NCBI RefSeq assembly: GCF_001571365.1
Contig: NZ_BCTQ01000019.1
Span: 1 to 64,000, forward strand
From: Achromobacter denitrificans NBRC 15125
Lineage (GTDB): Bacteria; Pseudomonadota; Gammaproteobacteria; Burkholderiales; Burkholderiaceae_B
DNA length: 64,000 bases
Direction: 5' to 3'
Positions 25,041 to 33,572 of this stretch are shown in pieces. The translations under genes were made by a program, and so were the position numbers. The notes beneath the pieces were generated by a model. It was given only the letters and a program-made list of their open reading frames with translations, ran no database searches and was not told where the DNA came from. Each line of letters opens with the position of its first letter. Position 1 is the first letter of the stretch.

Positions 25041-25989
25041 TGTCGTCTCCGTTGTTTTGCTTGTGGCGCATCAGGCGCATCAGCTTTTCATCGCGCCAGA
25101 AGCGGCGCTTGGCAAGATCTTCCGTGGACAGCAGGGAGCGCCGTTCGTCGGACAGCGTATCCACCAGTGTGCCTTCCCAGGCAACGCAATCGCCCTGGGT
25201 CGCGCCGATGGACTGGTACAGGCCGCCGTAGCGCGCGCAATAGTCGGCGATGCCGCCGGGCGCGTTCAGGTCTATGGTTTCGAACGGCCCCATGAACGAC
25301 CAGCGCAAGCCGAGGCCGTCCTTCACGGTCGTGTCGATTTCCTCTGCGCTGGCGACGCCCGCGCTGACGAGGCGGAAGGCCTCGTGCAACAGCGCGCCCT
25401 GCAGCCGATTGAGGACGAAGCCCTCGATTTCGCGCTTGACCAGCACCGGTTTCTGGCCGATGGCCGTCATGACGGCGCGGGCGCCGTCCAGCGCGTCCTG
25501 GCGGGTCCAGGGGGCCGGGCATAGCTCCACGACCGGGATGAGGTAAGGCGGGTTGACCGGATGCGCCACCAGGCAACGGTGCCGGCCCGGCAAGTGCTCG
25601 GTGAACTGGCTGGCCGGGATGCTGGAGGTGGAACTGCCGATGATCGCCTGCGGCTCGGCCGCGGCATCCAGCTCCGAAAACAGCGCGCGTTTGATCTCCA
25701 GCTTCTCGGGCGAGTTCTCCTGGATGTAGCTGGCGCCCTTCAAGGCATCGCGCAGGTTGTCGGCGACGTGGACGCGCTCGATGATGGCGTCGGCGCCGGT
25801 CAGCAGGCCGTGCCGTTCGAGCTCGTTCAACTGCTGCAGTATCAGGCCGCGGGCCTCGGCCAGCATCGCCGCATGGACGTCGTACAGGCGGACGTCCCAG
25901 CCCATGCGCGCGAAGACGATGGCCCAGCCCTGGCCGATCAGGCCCGTGCCGACGATGGCGGCGCAATGCGCCGGTTCGGCGGCGCCCAT
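25033..25989 (-). CDS. 3-hydroxyacyl-CoA dehydrogenase-like (carnitine/L-gulonate dehydrogenase type)
   Basis: The protein has 318 residues. The Rossmann motif is IVGTGLIGQGWAIVFARMG; the active-site region has STSSIPAS, and VAHPVNPPYLIPVVEL carries the catalytic His. The length and motifs fit the lambda-crystallin group, which includes L-carnitine dehydrogenase and L-gulonate 3-dehydrogenase. It should oxidise a beta-hydroxy acid to the beta-keto acid that the BKACE enzyme would then cleave. The start overlaps the stop of the SDR gene (TGATG). Confidence 0.9.
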   Translation of the reverse strand: MGAAEPAHCAAIVGTGLIGQGWAIVFARMGWDVRLYDVHAAMLAEARGLILQQLNELERHGLLTGADAIIERVHVADNLRDALKGASYIQENSPEKLEIKRALFSELDAAAEPQAIIGSSTSSIPASQFTEHLPGRHRCLVAHPVNPPYLIPVVELCPAPWTRQDALDGARAVMTAIGQKPVLVKREIEGFVLNRLQGALLHEAFRLVSAGVASAEEIDTTVKDGLGLRWSFMGPFETIDLNAPGGIADYCARYGGLYQSIGATQGDCVAWEGTLVDTLSDERRSLLSTEDLAKRRFWRDEKLMRLMRHKQNNGDDNG

Positions 25990-26771
25990 CAGTAGAGCTT
26001 CTGCGTGAAGCCGTCCACCACGATGGCCTGGCCCGTGACGCTGCGGGCGGCCTCGCTGGCATTGAACAGCACCATGTTGGCGATGTCGCGCGCCGTGACC
26101 ATGCGGCCGAGCACGGCCTGGTTCTCGTACTGCGCGGCGATCTCTTCCACCGGACGGCCCAGCGTCTCGGCCTTCGCCGCGATCACCGCGCGGATGCGGG
26201 GGCCTTCGACGGCGCCGGGAAGAATGGCGTTGACCCGGATGCCGTAGCCGCCCAGTTCGATCGCCAGCGACTTGGTGAATCCGATCACCGCCCACTTCGA
26301 CGCCGAATACACCGAACGCCCGGCGAATCCCAGATGGCCCGCGGCCGAGGACAGGTTGATCATCACGCCCGCCTTGGATTCCTTGAGCAGGGCGATCGCC
26401 TGCCGCGCGCATAGGAACTGCCCGGTGATGTTGACGGCCAGGGTGCGGTCCCAATCGGCCTTGGACAGGGTCTCCACGTACCCGGTGGGGCCGGCCACGC
26501 CGGCGTTGTTGACGAGGATGTCCAGGCCGCCCAGCCGCTGCTTCACCGCCGCGAACAGGGCGGACACGCTGTCCTCGTCGGAAACGTCGGCGACCGCCGT
26601 ATGCACGCCCGGCAGTTCCGCCGGCAGCGCGGCCAGGCGCGCTTCGTTGACGTCGCACACGAACACCGTGGCGCCCGCGTGGTGGAACACCTTGGCCATT
26701 TCCAGGCCCAGCCCATCGGCGCCGGCGGTGATCAGCACCCTTTTCCCGGCGAAATCCACTTCCTCGAACAT
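25989..26771 (-). CDS. short-chain dehydrogenase/reductase (SDR)
   Basis: The protein has 260 residues. The cofactor motif is altered to ITAGADGLGLEMA (usually TG...GIG); NNAGV and the YSASK active site (Ser about 143, Tyr-Lys pair) are normal. It is expected to be an NAD(P)-dependent oxidoreductase of a hydroxy compound in the same pathway. It is the first gene of the operon with the carnitine-dehydrogenase-like and BKACE genes. The predicted GntR element lies 42 bases upstream of the start. Confidence 0.9.
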   Translation of the reverse strand: MFEEVDFAGKRVLITAGADGLGLEMAKVFHHAGATVFVCDVNEARLAALPAELPGVHTAVADVSDEDSVSALFAAVKQRLGGLDILVNNAGVAGPTGYVETLSKADWDRTLAVNITGQFLCARQAIALLKESKAGVMINLSSAAGHLGFAGRSVYSASKWAVIGFTKSLAIELGGYGIRVNAILPGAVEGPRIRAVIAAKAETLGRPVEEIAAQYENQAVLGRMVTARDIANMVLFNASEAARSVTGQAIVVDGFTQKLY

Positions 26772-26812
26772 GCGTCTGTCTCCTAGATTCTTCTGAAAAG
26801 CGCGCGTTTGAT

Positions 26813-26828
26813 GATATACGATATATGA
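26813..26828. promoter_or_regulatory. predicted GntR operator upstream of the SDR operon
   Basis: ATATACGATATAT at 26814-26826 differs by one base from the element at 22169. It lies just upstream of the SDR start (26771), where the minus-strand promoter should be. The intergenic region 26772-27098 (327 bases) has no gene; it holds this element, the one at 27025, and an A/T-rich background between two divergent operons. Confidence 0.65.
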
Positions 26829-27024
26829 AAAAAACAGCGGTTATGCAAGATTCCTGGCGATGATTTCGTCCATCGGAAATTGCTATCCGATAGGGGCTCC
26901 GGCTGGCCGTAAACCCTGATCATTGCCCGCTAAGTCTTTATTCATGCGGCTTTAGGGAATTCCCCGATTCGGAGGGTTACGACCCCAACTAGAATCCAAG
27001 GCGGGATTCCATACCCGGCCGGCA

Positions 27025-27040
27025 GATATATCATATATTT
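27025..27040. promoter_or_regulatory. predicted GntR operator upstream of the Liv-type importer
   Basis: ATATATCATATAT at 27026-27038 is the exact reverse complement of the element at 22169-22181. It lies about 60 bases before the GTG start of the binding protein and overlaps a likely -10 (TATATT). Confidence 0.7.
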
Positions 27041-27098
27041 AAAAAAAGACGGGCATCACAAAAAGTCCGCATCCCATACCGACAAAGGAGCGTAGACA

Positions 27099-28298
27099 GT
27101 GTTCAAGTTCAACAAAATTGTTTTGGCGCTGGGTGTGTGCGGCGCGCTGGCGGCCGGCAACGCGGCGGCAGACATGAAGGTGGGCGCCCTCTTTCCGTTC
27201 AGCGGCGCGCTCGCGCTCCTGGGCCAGGAGAGCTATCGCGGCCTGGAGCTGGCCGTCAATGAGATCAATGCCGCGGGAGGCGTGAACGGCGAAAAGATCG
27301 AGATCATCAAGGCCGATGCCGTGGACCCGACGCAGGCCGTGTCGGAAACCAAGCGCCTGATCTCCTCCAACGTGGTCGGCGTGTTCGGCAGCTACGCTTC
27401 CGGCATCTCGTACGCGGCCTCGCCCGTCACCGAGCTGGCCGGCGTGCCGTACTTCGAGCTGGGCGCCACGGCGCACAAGATCACCACGCGCGGCTACAAG
27501 TACCTGTTCCGCAGCAACCCCAACACGGCGCTCTACGGCGTGTCGGTGGTCAATGCGTTGCACGACACCATCGCGCCGGGCATGGGGCTGAACCCCAAGG
27601 AAATCAAGATCGGCATCATCCACGAGGACGGCCCCTACGGCACGGACGTGGCGGCGACCGAGAAGAAGCGCGCGCAGGAACTGGGCTACACCGTGGCCGA
27701 AGTGCTGCCCTACTCCGCCAAGGCGGTCGACCTGTCCTCGCTGATCCTGCGCCTGAAGGGCGCGAAGGTCGACGTGGTGCTGCAGACGGCCTACCAGAAC
27801 GACGCCATCCTGTTCTTCAGCCAGGCGCGCGCCGCGGGCTTCAAGCCCAAGGTCGTGATCGGCGCGGGCGGCGGCTACTCGCTGGCCGACACGGCCAAGG
27901 CGGTGGGCGCGGATATGAACGGCGTGTTCGATCTGGACTTCCCGCAGGCGTCCATCAATCCGGCCGGCGCGCCGGGTCTGGATAAGTTCCTCGACGCCTA
28001 CAAGGCAACCTACAAGAGCGATCCGCAATCGGGCCACAGCCTGACCAACTACGTCGGCGCCAAGGCTTTCTTCGAAGCCATCGGCAACGCCAAGTCCACG
28101 GACAAGGACAAGATCCGCGCCGCGGTGCTGGCCTACAAGAAACCGGCTGGGCAGACGGCCAACGGCTGGGCCTTCGACTTCGGCGAAGACGGCCAGAACA
28201 ACGCCTCCACGTTCTATGTGATGCAGTGGCAGGACGGCAAGCTGGTCACCATCGCTCCCAGCAACCTCGCACTCGGCAAGCCCGTATTCAAAAAATAA
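27099..28298 (+). CDS. branched-chain-type ABC importer periplasmic binding protein
   Basis: The protein has 399 residues. A signal peptide ends at GNAAAD. The LivJ/Leu-binding-type fold shows FPFSGALALLGQES near the N-terminus, followed by GLELAVNEINAAGG and later IIHEDGPYGTDVA. Such proteins bind amino acids but also aromatic acids, amides and other carboxylates. GTG start with AAAGGAG upstream. It is the first gene of the five-gene operon to 33566, and a large hairpin follows it, a common way to raise binding-protein mRNA over the other subunits. Confidence 0.93.
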   Translation: MFKFNKIVLALGVCGALAAGNAAADMKVGALFPFSGALALLGQESYRGLELAVNEINAAGGVNGEKIEIIKADAVDPTQAVSETKRLISSNVVGVFGSYASGISYAASPVTELAGVPYFELGATAHKITTRGYKYLFRSNPNTALYGVSVVNALHDTIAPGMGLNPKEIKIGIIHEDGPYGTDVAATEKKRAQELGYTVAEVLPYSAKAVDLSSLILRLKGAKVDVVLQTAYQNDAILFFSQARAAGFKPKVVIGAGGGYSLADTAKAVGADMNGVFDLDFPQASINPAGAPGLDKFLDAYKATYKSDPQSGHSLTNYVGAKAFFEAIGNAKSTDKDKIRAAVLAYKKPAGQTANGWAFDFGEDGQNNASTFYVMQWQDGKLVTIAPSNLALGKPVFKK

Positions 28299-28356
28299 AC
28301 CCAGGCTGGCAGTGCCCGGGCGCTCGGGGGCGTCCGGCTTATCCCGGGGTTCATGC

Positions 28357-28392
28357 GCCCCGGCCCCGCCGACAACACGGCGAGGCCGGGGC
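28357..28392 (+). other. intercistronic stem-loop after the binding-protein gene
   Basis: A 15-base arm (28357-28371) and its near-perfect complement (28378-28392, one mismatch) enclose a 6-base loop. No T-run follows. It lies between the binding protein and the first permease gene. In other importers such stem-loops protect the upstream mRNA and give more binding protein than permease; that role is inferred here. Confidence 0.65.
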
Positions 28393-28418
28393 CGCTACCC
28401 GCTCTAAGAGGTTGCAAC

Positions 28419-29285
28419 ATGGAACTATTCATTCAACTGGTCATCAACGGCCTGTTGCTGGGCGGCGCATACACCATCATCAGCCTGGGGCTGACGCTGA
28501 TCTTCGGCGTGGTGCGCGTCGTGAACTTCGCGCACGGCGAGTTCCTGATGATAGGCATGTACATGGTCTATCTGATCGCCGCGCAATTCGGCGTCCATCC
28601 CTACGCGGGGCTGGTGCCGGTCGCCATCATCCTGTTCGCGCTGGGCGCGCTGACGCAGAAGGGCATCATCCAGCCGCTGCTCAACGCCGACCAGCACATC
28701 CAGATCTTCGCCACGGTGGGCGTATCCACCATCCTCCTGAATCTCGCCCTGGTGATCTTCGGCGCCAACGTCTACCGCGCGCCGGTGGAACTGGGCACCA
28801 GCGCCATCGACGTCGGCCCGTTCACCATGGTGACGGGACAGCTCATCACTTTCGCGATCGGCCTGAGCCTGGCGGTGCTGCTGCACATCTTCATGCACCG
28901 CACCTACCTGGGCCGCGCGCTGCGCGCGGTGGCGCAGCACCGCTACGCCGCCACCCTGATGGGCGTGAACGTCAATAACGTCTACGCCATCGCCTTCGGC
29001 CTGGGCACCGCCTTCGTCGGCATCGCCGCGGGCCTGCTGGCGCCGCAGTATCCGGTGTTCCCCACGGTGGGCACGTATTTCGTGCTGACGGCGTTCGTGA
29101 TCGTGGTGCTGGGCGGGCTCGGCAGCCTGTACGGCGCCGTGGCGGGGTCGATGATCATCGGCATCGTCGATACGCTGGCCGGCTTCTACATCGCCCCCGA
29201 CCTGAAAGAGGTCGTGTATTTCGGGATCTTCCTCTTGATCCTTGTCCTGCGTCCGAACGGCCTGTTCGGCGTCGGCACCGAGTGA
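28419..29285 (+). CDS. branched-chain-type ABC importer permease, LivH-like
   Basis: The protein has 288 residues and about eight membrane segments. Typical motifs are GGAYTIISLGLTLIFGV, VNFAHGEFLM and the EAA-like loop RALRAVAQHRYAATLMGVN, then GGLGSLYGAVAG. It is an inner-membrane subunit of the importer. The ATG at 28419 begins the conserved N-terminus and has AGAGG upstream. Confidence 0.93.
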   Translation: MELFIQLVINGLLLGGAYTIISLGLTLIFGVVRVVNFAHGEFLMIGMYMVYLIAAQFGVHPYAGLVPVAIILFALGALTQKGIIQPLLNADQHIQIFATVGVSTILLNLALVIFGANVYRAPVELGTSAIDVGPFTMVTGQLITFAIGLSLAVLLHIFMHRTYLGRALRAVAQHRYAATLMGVNVNNVYAIAFGLGTAFVGIAAGLLAPQYPVFPTVGTYFVLTAFVIVVLGGLGSLYGAVAGSMIIGIVDTLAGFYIAPDLKEVVYFGIFLLILVLRPNGLFGVGTE

Positions 29286-29307
29286 TCAGAGCAACAAGGA
29301 GCGAGAC

Positions 29308-31089
29308 GTGTTTCCCGATTTTCGACATCCCAAAGCCTACGTCAGCCTCATCCTGCTGATCGTGATGTTCCTCGTGCCCGTGGTCATGGGCACGCCCTTC
29401 TGGACCAACCTTTTCGTCCTGCTGTTCGTGTTCTCGGCCCTGTCGGTGGCCTGGAACATCGTGGGCGGCTATGCCGGCCAGTTGTCCCTGGGCCACGCGG
29501 TGTTCTACGGCATCGGCGGCTATACGGCCACGCTGCTGACGCAGAACTTCGGCATTTCGCCGTGGTTCGGCATGCTGGTGGGCGCGGCGATCTCGGCGGC
29601 GGTCGCCATCCTGATCAGCTATCCCACCCTGCGCCTGCGCGGCCCCTTCTTCGCGCTGGCCACCATCGCGATCCTCGAAGTGGTGCGCCTGCTGGTCATC
29701 CACGAAGAAAGCTGGACCGGCGGCTCCAGCGGCATCAGCCTGCCGCTGAACATCGGCTGGACCTGGATCGTGTTCCGCGAAAAGATCAACTACGTGATCA
29801 TCGCGTTCGGCCTGTTCCTGCTGGTGACGTGGGCCTCCTGGTACATGCGCAAGTCGCGCATCGGCCACTACCTGATCGCCATCCGGGAACGCGAGGACGC
29901 GGCGCTGGCGGTCGGCATCCACACCGTCCGCATGAAGATCATCGCCGCCGTGGTGTCGGCCATGCTGACCAGCATCATCGGCACGTTCCACATCACCTAC
30001 CTGACCTTCGTGGACCCCAGCTCGGCGTTCTCGCTGGAACTATCCATCCAGATCGCCATGTTCGCCCTGATCGGCGGCCTGGGCACGGTGGCCGGCCCGA
30101 TCGCCGGCACCTTCCTGGTGCTGCCCATCGCCGAACTGGCGCGCGGCTGGCTCAGCAGCGTGGGCAATGGCATGCACGGGCTGATCTACGGCCTGATCCT
30201 GGTGGCGGTGGTGCTGACCATCCCGCGCGGCCTGGCCGGCGCCTTCGGCCCGACCATCGAGCGCTGGCTGTCGCGCCTGCCCTACCTGGGCACGCCGCGC
30301 GCCAAGCGCAAGCTCGCCGACGAAGTGCGCCTGCACAGCGCCGTCCGTTCCGAACAGCCGGTGCTGAAGGCCGACAAGCTGTTCAAGAGCTTCGGCGGCC
30401 TGCGCGCGACCAACGACGTATCGCTGACGCTGAACAAGAACGAGATCCTGGGCATGATCGGGCCCAACGGCGCCGGCAAGACCACGGTGTTCAACCTGCT
30501 GTCGGGCTTCCTGTCGCCGGACAAGGGCGGCATCTCGATGCTGGACGCCGAGGGCAACTGGGTCACCTGCAAGACGCCCGACGAGTTCGCGCACCAGGGC
30601 CTGGGCCGCACGTTCCAGATCGCCAAGCCCTTCACCGGCCTGACCGTGCTGGAGAACATCATGCTGGGCGCGTTCATCCGCACGTCCGACCGCGACGAGG
30701 CCGAGCAGATCGCGCTCAAGGTCGCGGAACAGACCGACCTGGTGAAGTACCTGAACACCGAGGCGCGCAGCCTCACGGTGGGCGGGATGAAGCGCCTGGA
30801 AGTCGCGCGCGCGCTGGCCATCAAGCCGCGCATCCTGCTGCTGGACGAAGTCATGGCGGGCCTGAACCCCACCGACATCGAAAAATCCATCCAGATGATC
30901 CGCCGCATCCGCGACTCGGGCGTGTCGGTGCTGCTGATCGAACACATGATGCAGGCCACCATGGCGCTTTCGGACCGCATCATCGTGCTGAACGAAGGTG
31001 CCGTGCTGGTCAGCGGCGCGCCCAAGGACGTGGTCGAGAACCCCGCCGTCATCGAGGCCTATTTGGGCAAGGAGTACCAGGATGCTTAA
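29308..31089 (+). CDS. fused Liv-type permease and ATPase (LivM-LivG)
   Basis: The protein has 593 residues. Residues 1 to about 330 form a LivM-type permease (GGYAGQLSLGHAVFYGIG, IREREDAALAVGI, GGLGTVAGPI). Residues about 350 to 593 form a LivG-type ATPase: Walker A GPNGAGKTTVFN, signature SLTVGGMKRLEVARALA, Walker B LLLDEVMAG. The GTG at 29308 has AAGGAG six bases upstream. Fusion of these two subunits is known in some Burkholderiales importers and fixes their 1:1 ratio. It overlaps the LivF gene by eight bases. Confidence 0.92.
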   Translation: MFPDFRHPKAYVSLILLIVMFLVPVVMGTPFWTNLFVLLFVFSALSVAWNIVGGYAGQLSLGHAVFYGIGGYTATLLTQNFGISPWFGMLVGAAISAAVAILISYPTLRLRGPFFALATIAILEVVRLLVIHEESWTGGSSGISLPLNIGWTWIVFREKINYVIIAFGLFLLVTWASWYMRKSRIGHYLIAIREREDAALAVGIHTVRMKIIAAVVSAMLTSIIGTFHITYLTFVDPSSAFSLELSIQIAMFALIGGLGTVAGPIAGTFLVLPIAELARGWLSSVGNGMHGLIYGLILVAVVLTIPRGLAGAFGPTIERWLSRLPYLGTPRAKRKLADEVRLHSAVRSEQPVLKADKLFKSFGGLRATNDVSLTLNKNEILGMIGPNGAGKTTVFNLLSGFLSPDKGGISMLDAEGNWVTCKTPDEFAHQGLGRTFQIAKPFTGLTVLENIMLGAFIRTSDRDEAEQIALKVAEQTDLVKYLNTEARSLTVGGMKRLEVARALAIKPRILLLDEVMAGLNPTDIEKSIQMIRRIRDSGVSVLLIEHMMQATMALSDRIIVLNEGAVLVSGAPKDVVENPAVIEAYLGKEYQDA

Positions 31090-31786
31090 GGTTTCGAACC
31101 TGTCGGCCGGCTACGGCAAGAGCCAAGTGCTCAACGGCCTGAACTTCGAGGTCAATGCCGGCGAGATCGTCACACTGATCGGCGCCAACGGCGCCGGCAA
31201 GACCACCACCCTGAAGGCCCTTTGCGGCGTGATCGGCGCGATGGAGGGCAAGGTCGAATTCGAAGGCCGGGACCTCACCAACCGCAAGCCCTACGACATC
31301 GTGGACGCCGGCATCACCATGATCCCGGAAGGCCGCCAGCTGTTCCCGCATTTCACCGTGCGCGACAACCTGCTGATGGGCTCGTACAAGCGCGCCGCCC
31401 GCCCCATCGTGCAGCGCAAGCTGGACGAGGTGCTGGGCATCTTCCCGCGCGTCCGGGAACGCCTGAGCCAGTACGCCGGCTCGCTTTCCGGCGGCGAGCA
31501 GCAGATGGTGGCGATCGCGCGCGGCATGATGGCCGACCCCAAGCTGCTGGTGTTCGACGAGCCTTCGCTGGGCCTGTCGCCGCTGCTGGTGCAGCAGATG
31601 TTCGACATCATCCGCGACGTCACCTCGCACGGCGTGACCGTGCTGCTGGTGGAGCAGAACGTGTTCCGCACGCTGCGTCTGGCCGATAGAGGATACGTGC
31701 TGGAAAACGGCGCCATCGTGCGCACCGGCACCGGCGCCGAACTGCTGAGCGACCCTCACGTGAAAAAAGCCTACCTGGGCCATTGA
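31082..31786 (+). CDS. branched-chain-type ABC importer ATPase, LivF-like
   Basis: The protein has 234 residues. Walker A is GANGAGKTTTLKAL, signature SLSGGEQQMVAIARG, Walker B LLVFDEPSLGL. The short C-terminus lacks a TOBE domain, as in LivF. It pairs with the ATPase part of the upstream fusion. The ATG at 31082 overlaps the preceding stop. Confidence 0.93.
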   Translation: MLKVSNLSAGYGKSQVLNGLNFEVNAGEIVTLIGANGAGKTTTLKALCGVIGAMEGKVEFEGRDLTNRKPYDIVDAGITMIPEGRQLFPHFTVRDNLLMGSYKRAARPIVQRKLDEVLGIFPRVRERLSQYAGSLSGGEQQMVAIARGMMADPKLLVFDEPSLGLSPLLVQQMFDIIRDVTSHGVTVLLVEQNVFRTLRLADRGYVLENGAIVRTGTGAELLSDPHVKKAYLGH

Positions 31787-31806
31787 TTACCAAGGAACGA
31801 TTGTTT

Positions 31807-32802
31807 ATGTCTTTACGCTGCACATTCATCGACCACGGCAAGGGCGGCCCGCCCGATTGCATGGGCATCGCCGAGCGCGACATGGAGTCGCCTGTCGGCC
31901 GCCAGGTGTTGATCGAAGTGGCCTATGCCGGCGTCAACCGCCCGGACGTGCTGCAACGCTCGGGCTCCTACCCGCCGCCTCCCGGCGCCTCGCCCTACCT
32001 GGGGCTGGAAGTATCCGGCACCATCATCGCCACCGGCCCCGAGGCCACCGCCTGGAAAGTGGGCGACCAGGTCTGCGCGCTGACCCCGGGCGGCGGCTAT
32101 GCCCAGTACTGCCTGGCCGACGAGCGCCATTGCCTGCCGGTGCCGCGCGGCCTGGACCTGCTGTCCGCCGCGGCCATCCCGGAAAACTACTTCACGGTCT
32201 GGACCAATGTGTTCGACCGCGCGCGCCTGTCCGCCGGCGAACGGTTCCTGGTGCACGGCGGTTCCAGCGGCATCGGCCTGACCGCCATCCAGCTGGCCCG
32301 CGCGTTCGGCGCCGAGGTCTGGACCACCGTCGGCAACCAGGCCAAGGCGCAGGCCTGCCTGGCGGCGGGCGCGCACCACGCCGTGCTCTACCGCGAGGCC
32401 GACTTCGAGGCCGAAGTGCGCGAGGGCAGCGGCGGCCCCGGCGTGGACGTGATCCTGGACATGGTGGGCGGCGCCTACATCAACAAGAACCTGCGGCTGC
32501 TCGCCGTCAATGGCCGGCTGGTGCAGATCGCTTTCCTGGAGGGCAGCAAGGCCGAAATCGACGCCATGCCCATCATGACCAAGCGCCTGCAGTTCACCGG
32601 CTCGACGCTGCGTCCGAGATCGGACGAGGACAAGGGAAAGATCGCCCAGGCCCTGGCCGAGAAAGTGGTGCCGCTGATGGAGCAGGGGCAATGCCTGCCG
32701 CTGATACATAAAGTGTTCCCGCTGTCGCAGGCCGCCCAGGCGCACGCCTTGATGGAAAGCAGCGCCCATATCGGCAAGATCATGCTGAAGGTGGCCGCAT
32801 GA
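31807..32802 (+). CDS. zinc-free MDR oxidoreductase, quinone reductase (PIG3)-like
   Basis: The protein has 331 residues. The N-terminal GroES-like domain has VAYAGVNRPDVLQRSG and GLEVSGTI; the Rossmann motif is HGGSSGIGLTAIQLA. The structural and catalytic zinc ligands of alcohol dehydrogenases are absent, as in NADPH:quinone reductases and TP53I3/PIG3-like proteins. It is in the importer operon, and its stop overlaps the SDR start (ATGA). The role is probably reduction of an enone or quinone-like intermediate. Confidence 0.9.
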   Translation: MSLRCTFIDHGKGGPPDCMGIAERDMESPVGRQVLIEVAYAGVNRPDVLQRSGSYPPPPGASPYLGLEVSGTIIATGPEATAWKVGDQVCALTPGGGYAQYCLADERHCLPVPRGLDLLSAAAIPENYFTVWTNVFDRARLSAGERFLVHGGSSGIGLTAIQLARAFGAEVWTTVGNQAKAQACLAAGAHHAVLYREADFEAEVREGSGGPGVDVILDMVGGAYINKNLRLLAVNGRLVQIAFLEGSKAEIDAMPIMTKRLQFTGSTLRPRSDEDKGKIAQALAEKVVPLMEQGQCLPLIHKVFPLSQAAQAHALMESSAHIGKIMLKVAA

Positions 32803-33566
32803 GCGCGCGCTTCCAGGATCAGGTCGCCATCGTGACCGGGGCGGTCGGCGGCATCGGCTCGGCCATCGTCGAGGGGTTCCTGGCCGAAGGCGGCCGCGTG
32901 GGCCTCATCGATTTCAATTCGCAAGGCGGCCAGGCCTACGAGAAGGCGCTGCGCCAGCGCGGCCACGAGGCCTGCTTCGTACATGCGGACGTTGCGCGCT
33001 TCGAGGAGTGCCAGGCCGCCTATGACCGCATCACCCGCGACCTGGGCCCCGCCACCATCCTCGTGAACAACGTCGGCATCTCGCCCAAGACGGACGGACG
33101 CGCGCTGAAGGTCTGGGAGATGCCGCCGAAGGAATGGGAAACCGTGGTCTCGGTGAACCTGAACAGCGTGTTCTACATGACGCACCTGGCCGCGCCGCAC
33201 ATGGTCAAGCAGCGCCAGGGCCGCGTGATCAATATGTCCTCGGTGGCCGGCAAGGCGTATTGCGACATCGTCGCCGCGCATTACGCGGCGACCAAGGCCG
33301 GCTTGATCGGCCTGACCCGCCACTGGGCGGCCGAACTGGGCGAACACCAGGTAACGGTAAACGCCCTGGCGCCGGGCCGCATCAGCACGCCCTTGCTGAA
33401 GACCGTGCCCAGGGAGATCAACGACGCCGTGGCGCAGGTGACCGCCCTGCGCCGCCTGGGCACGCCCGAAGAAGTGGCCGACGCCTGCCTGTTCTTCGCG
33501 TCGGACCAGGCGCGCTTCGTCACCGGCCAGGTGCTGGACGTGGCCGGCGGCTGGCTGATGACCTGA
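32799..33566 (+). CDS. short-chain dehydrogenase/reductase (SDR)
   Basis: The protein has 255 residues. The cofactor motif is VTGAVGGIGSAI; NNVG replaces the usual NNAG, and the active site has MSSVAGKAY...HYAATKAG. It is expected to be an NAD(P)-dependent oxidoreductase. It is the last gene of the importer operon started at 27099 and is convergent with the tpm-like gene six bases away. Confidence 0.9.
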   Translation: MSARFQDQVAIVTGAVGGIGSAIVEGFLAEGGRVGLIDFNSQGGQAYEKALRQRGHEACFVHADVARFEECQAAYDRITRDLGPATILVNNVGISPKTDGRALKVWEMPPKEWETVVSVNLNSVFYMTHLAAPHMVKQRQGRVINMSSVAGKAYCDIVAAHYAATKAGLIGLTRHWAAELGEHQVTVNALAPGRISTPLLKTVPREINDAVAQVTALRRLGTPEEVADACLFFASDQARFVTGQVLDVAGGWLMT

Positions 33567-33572
33567 AACGCC

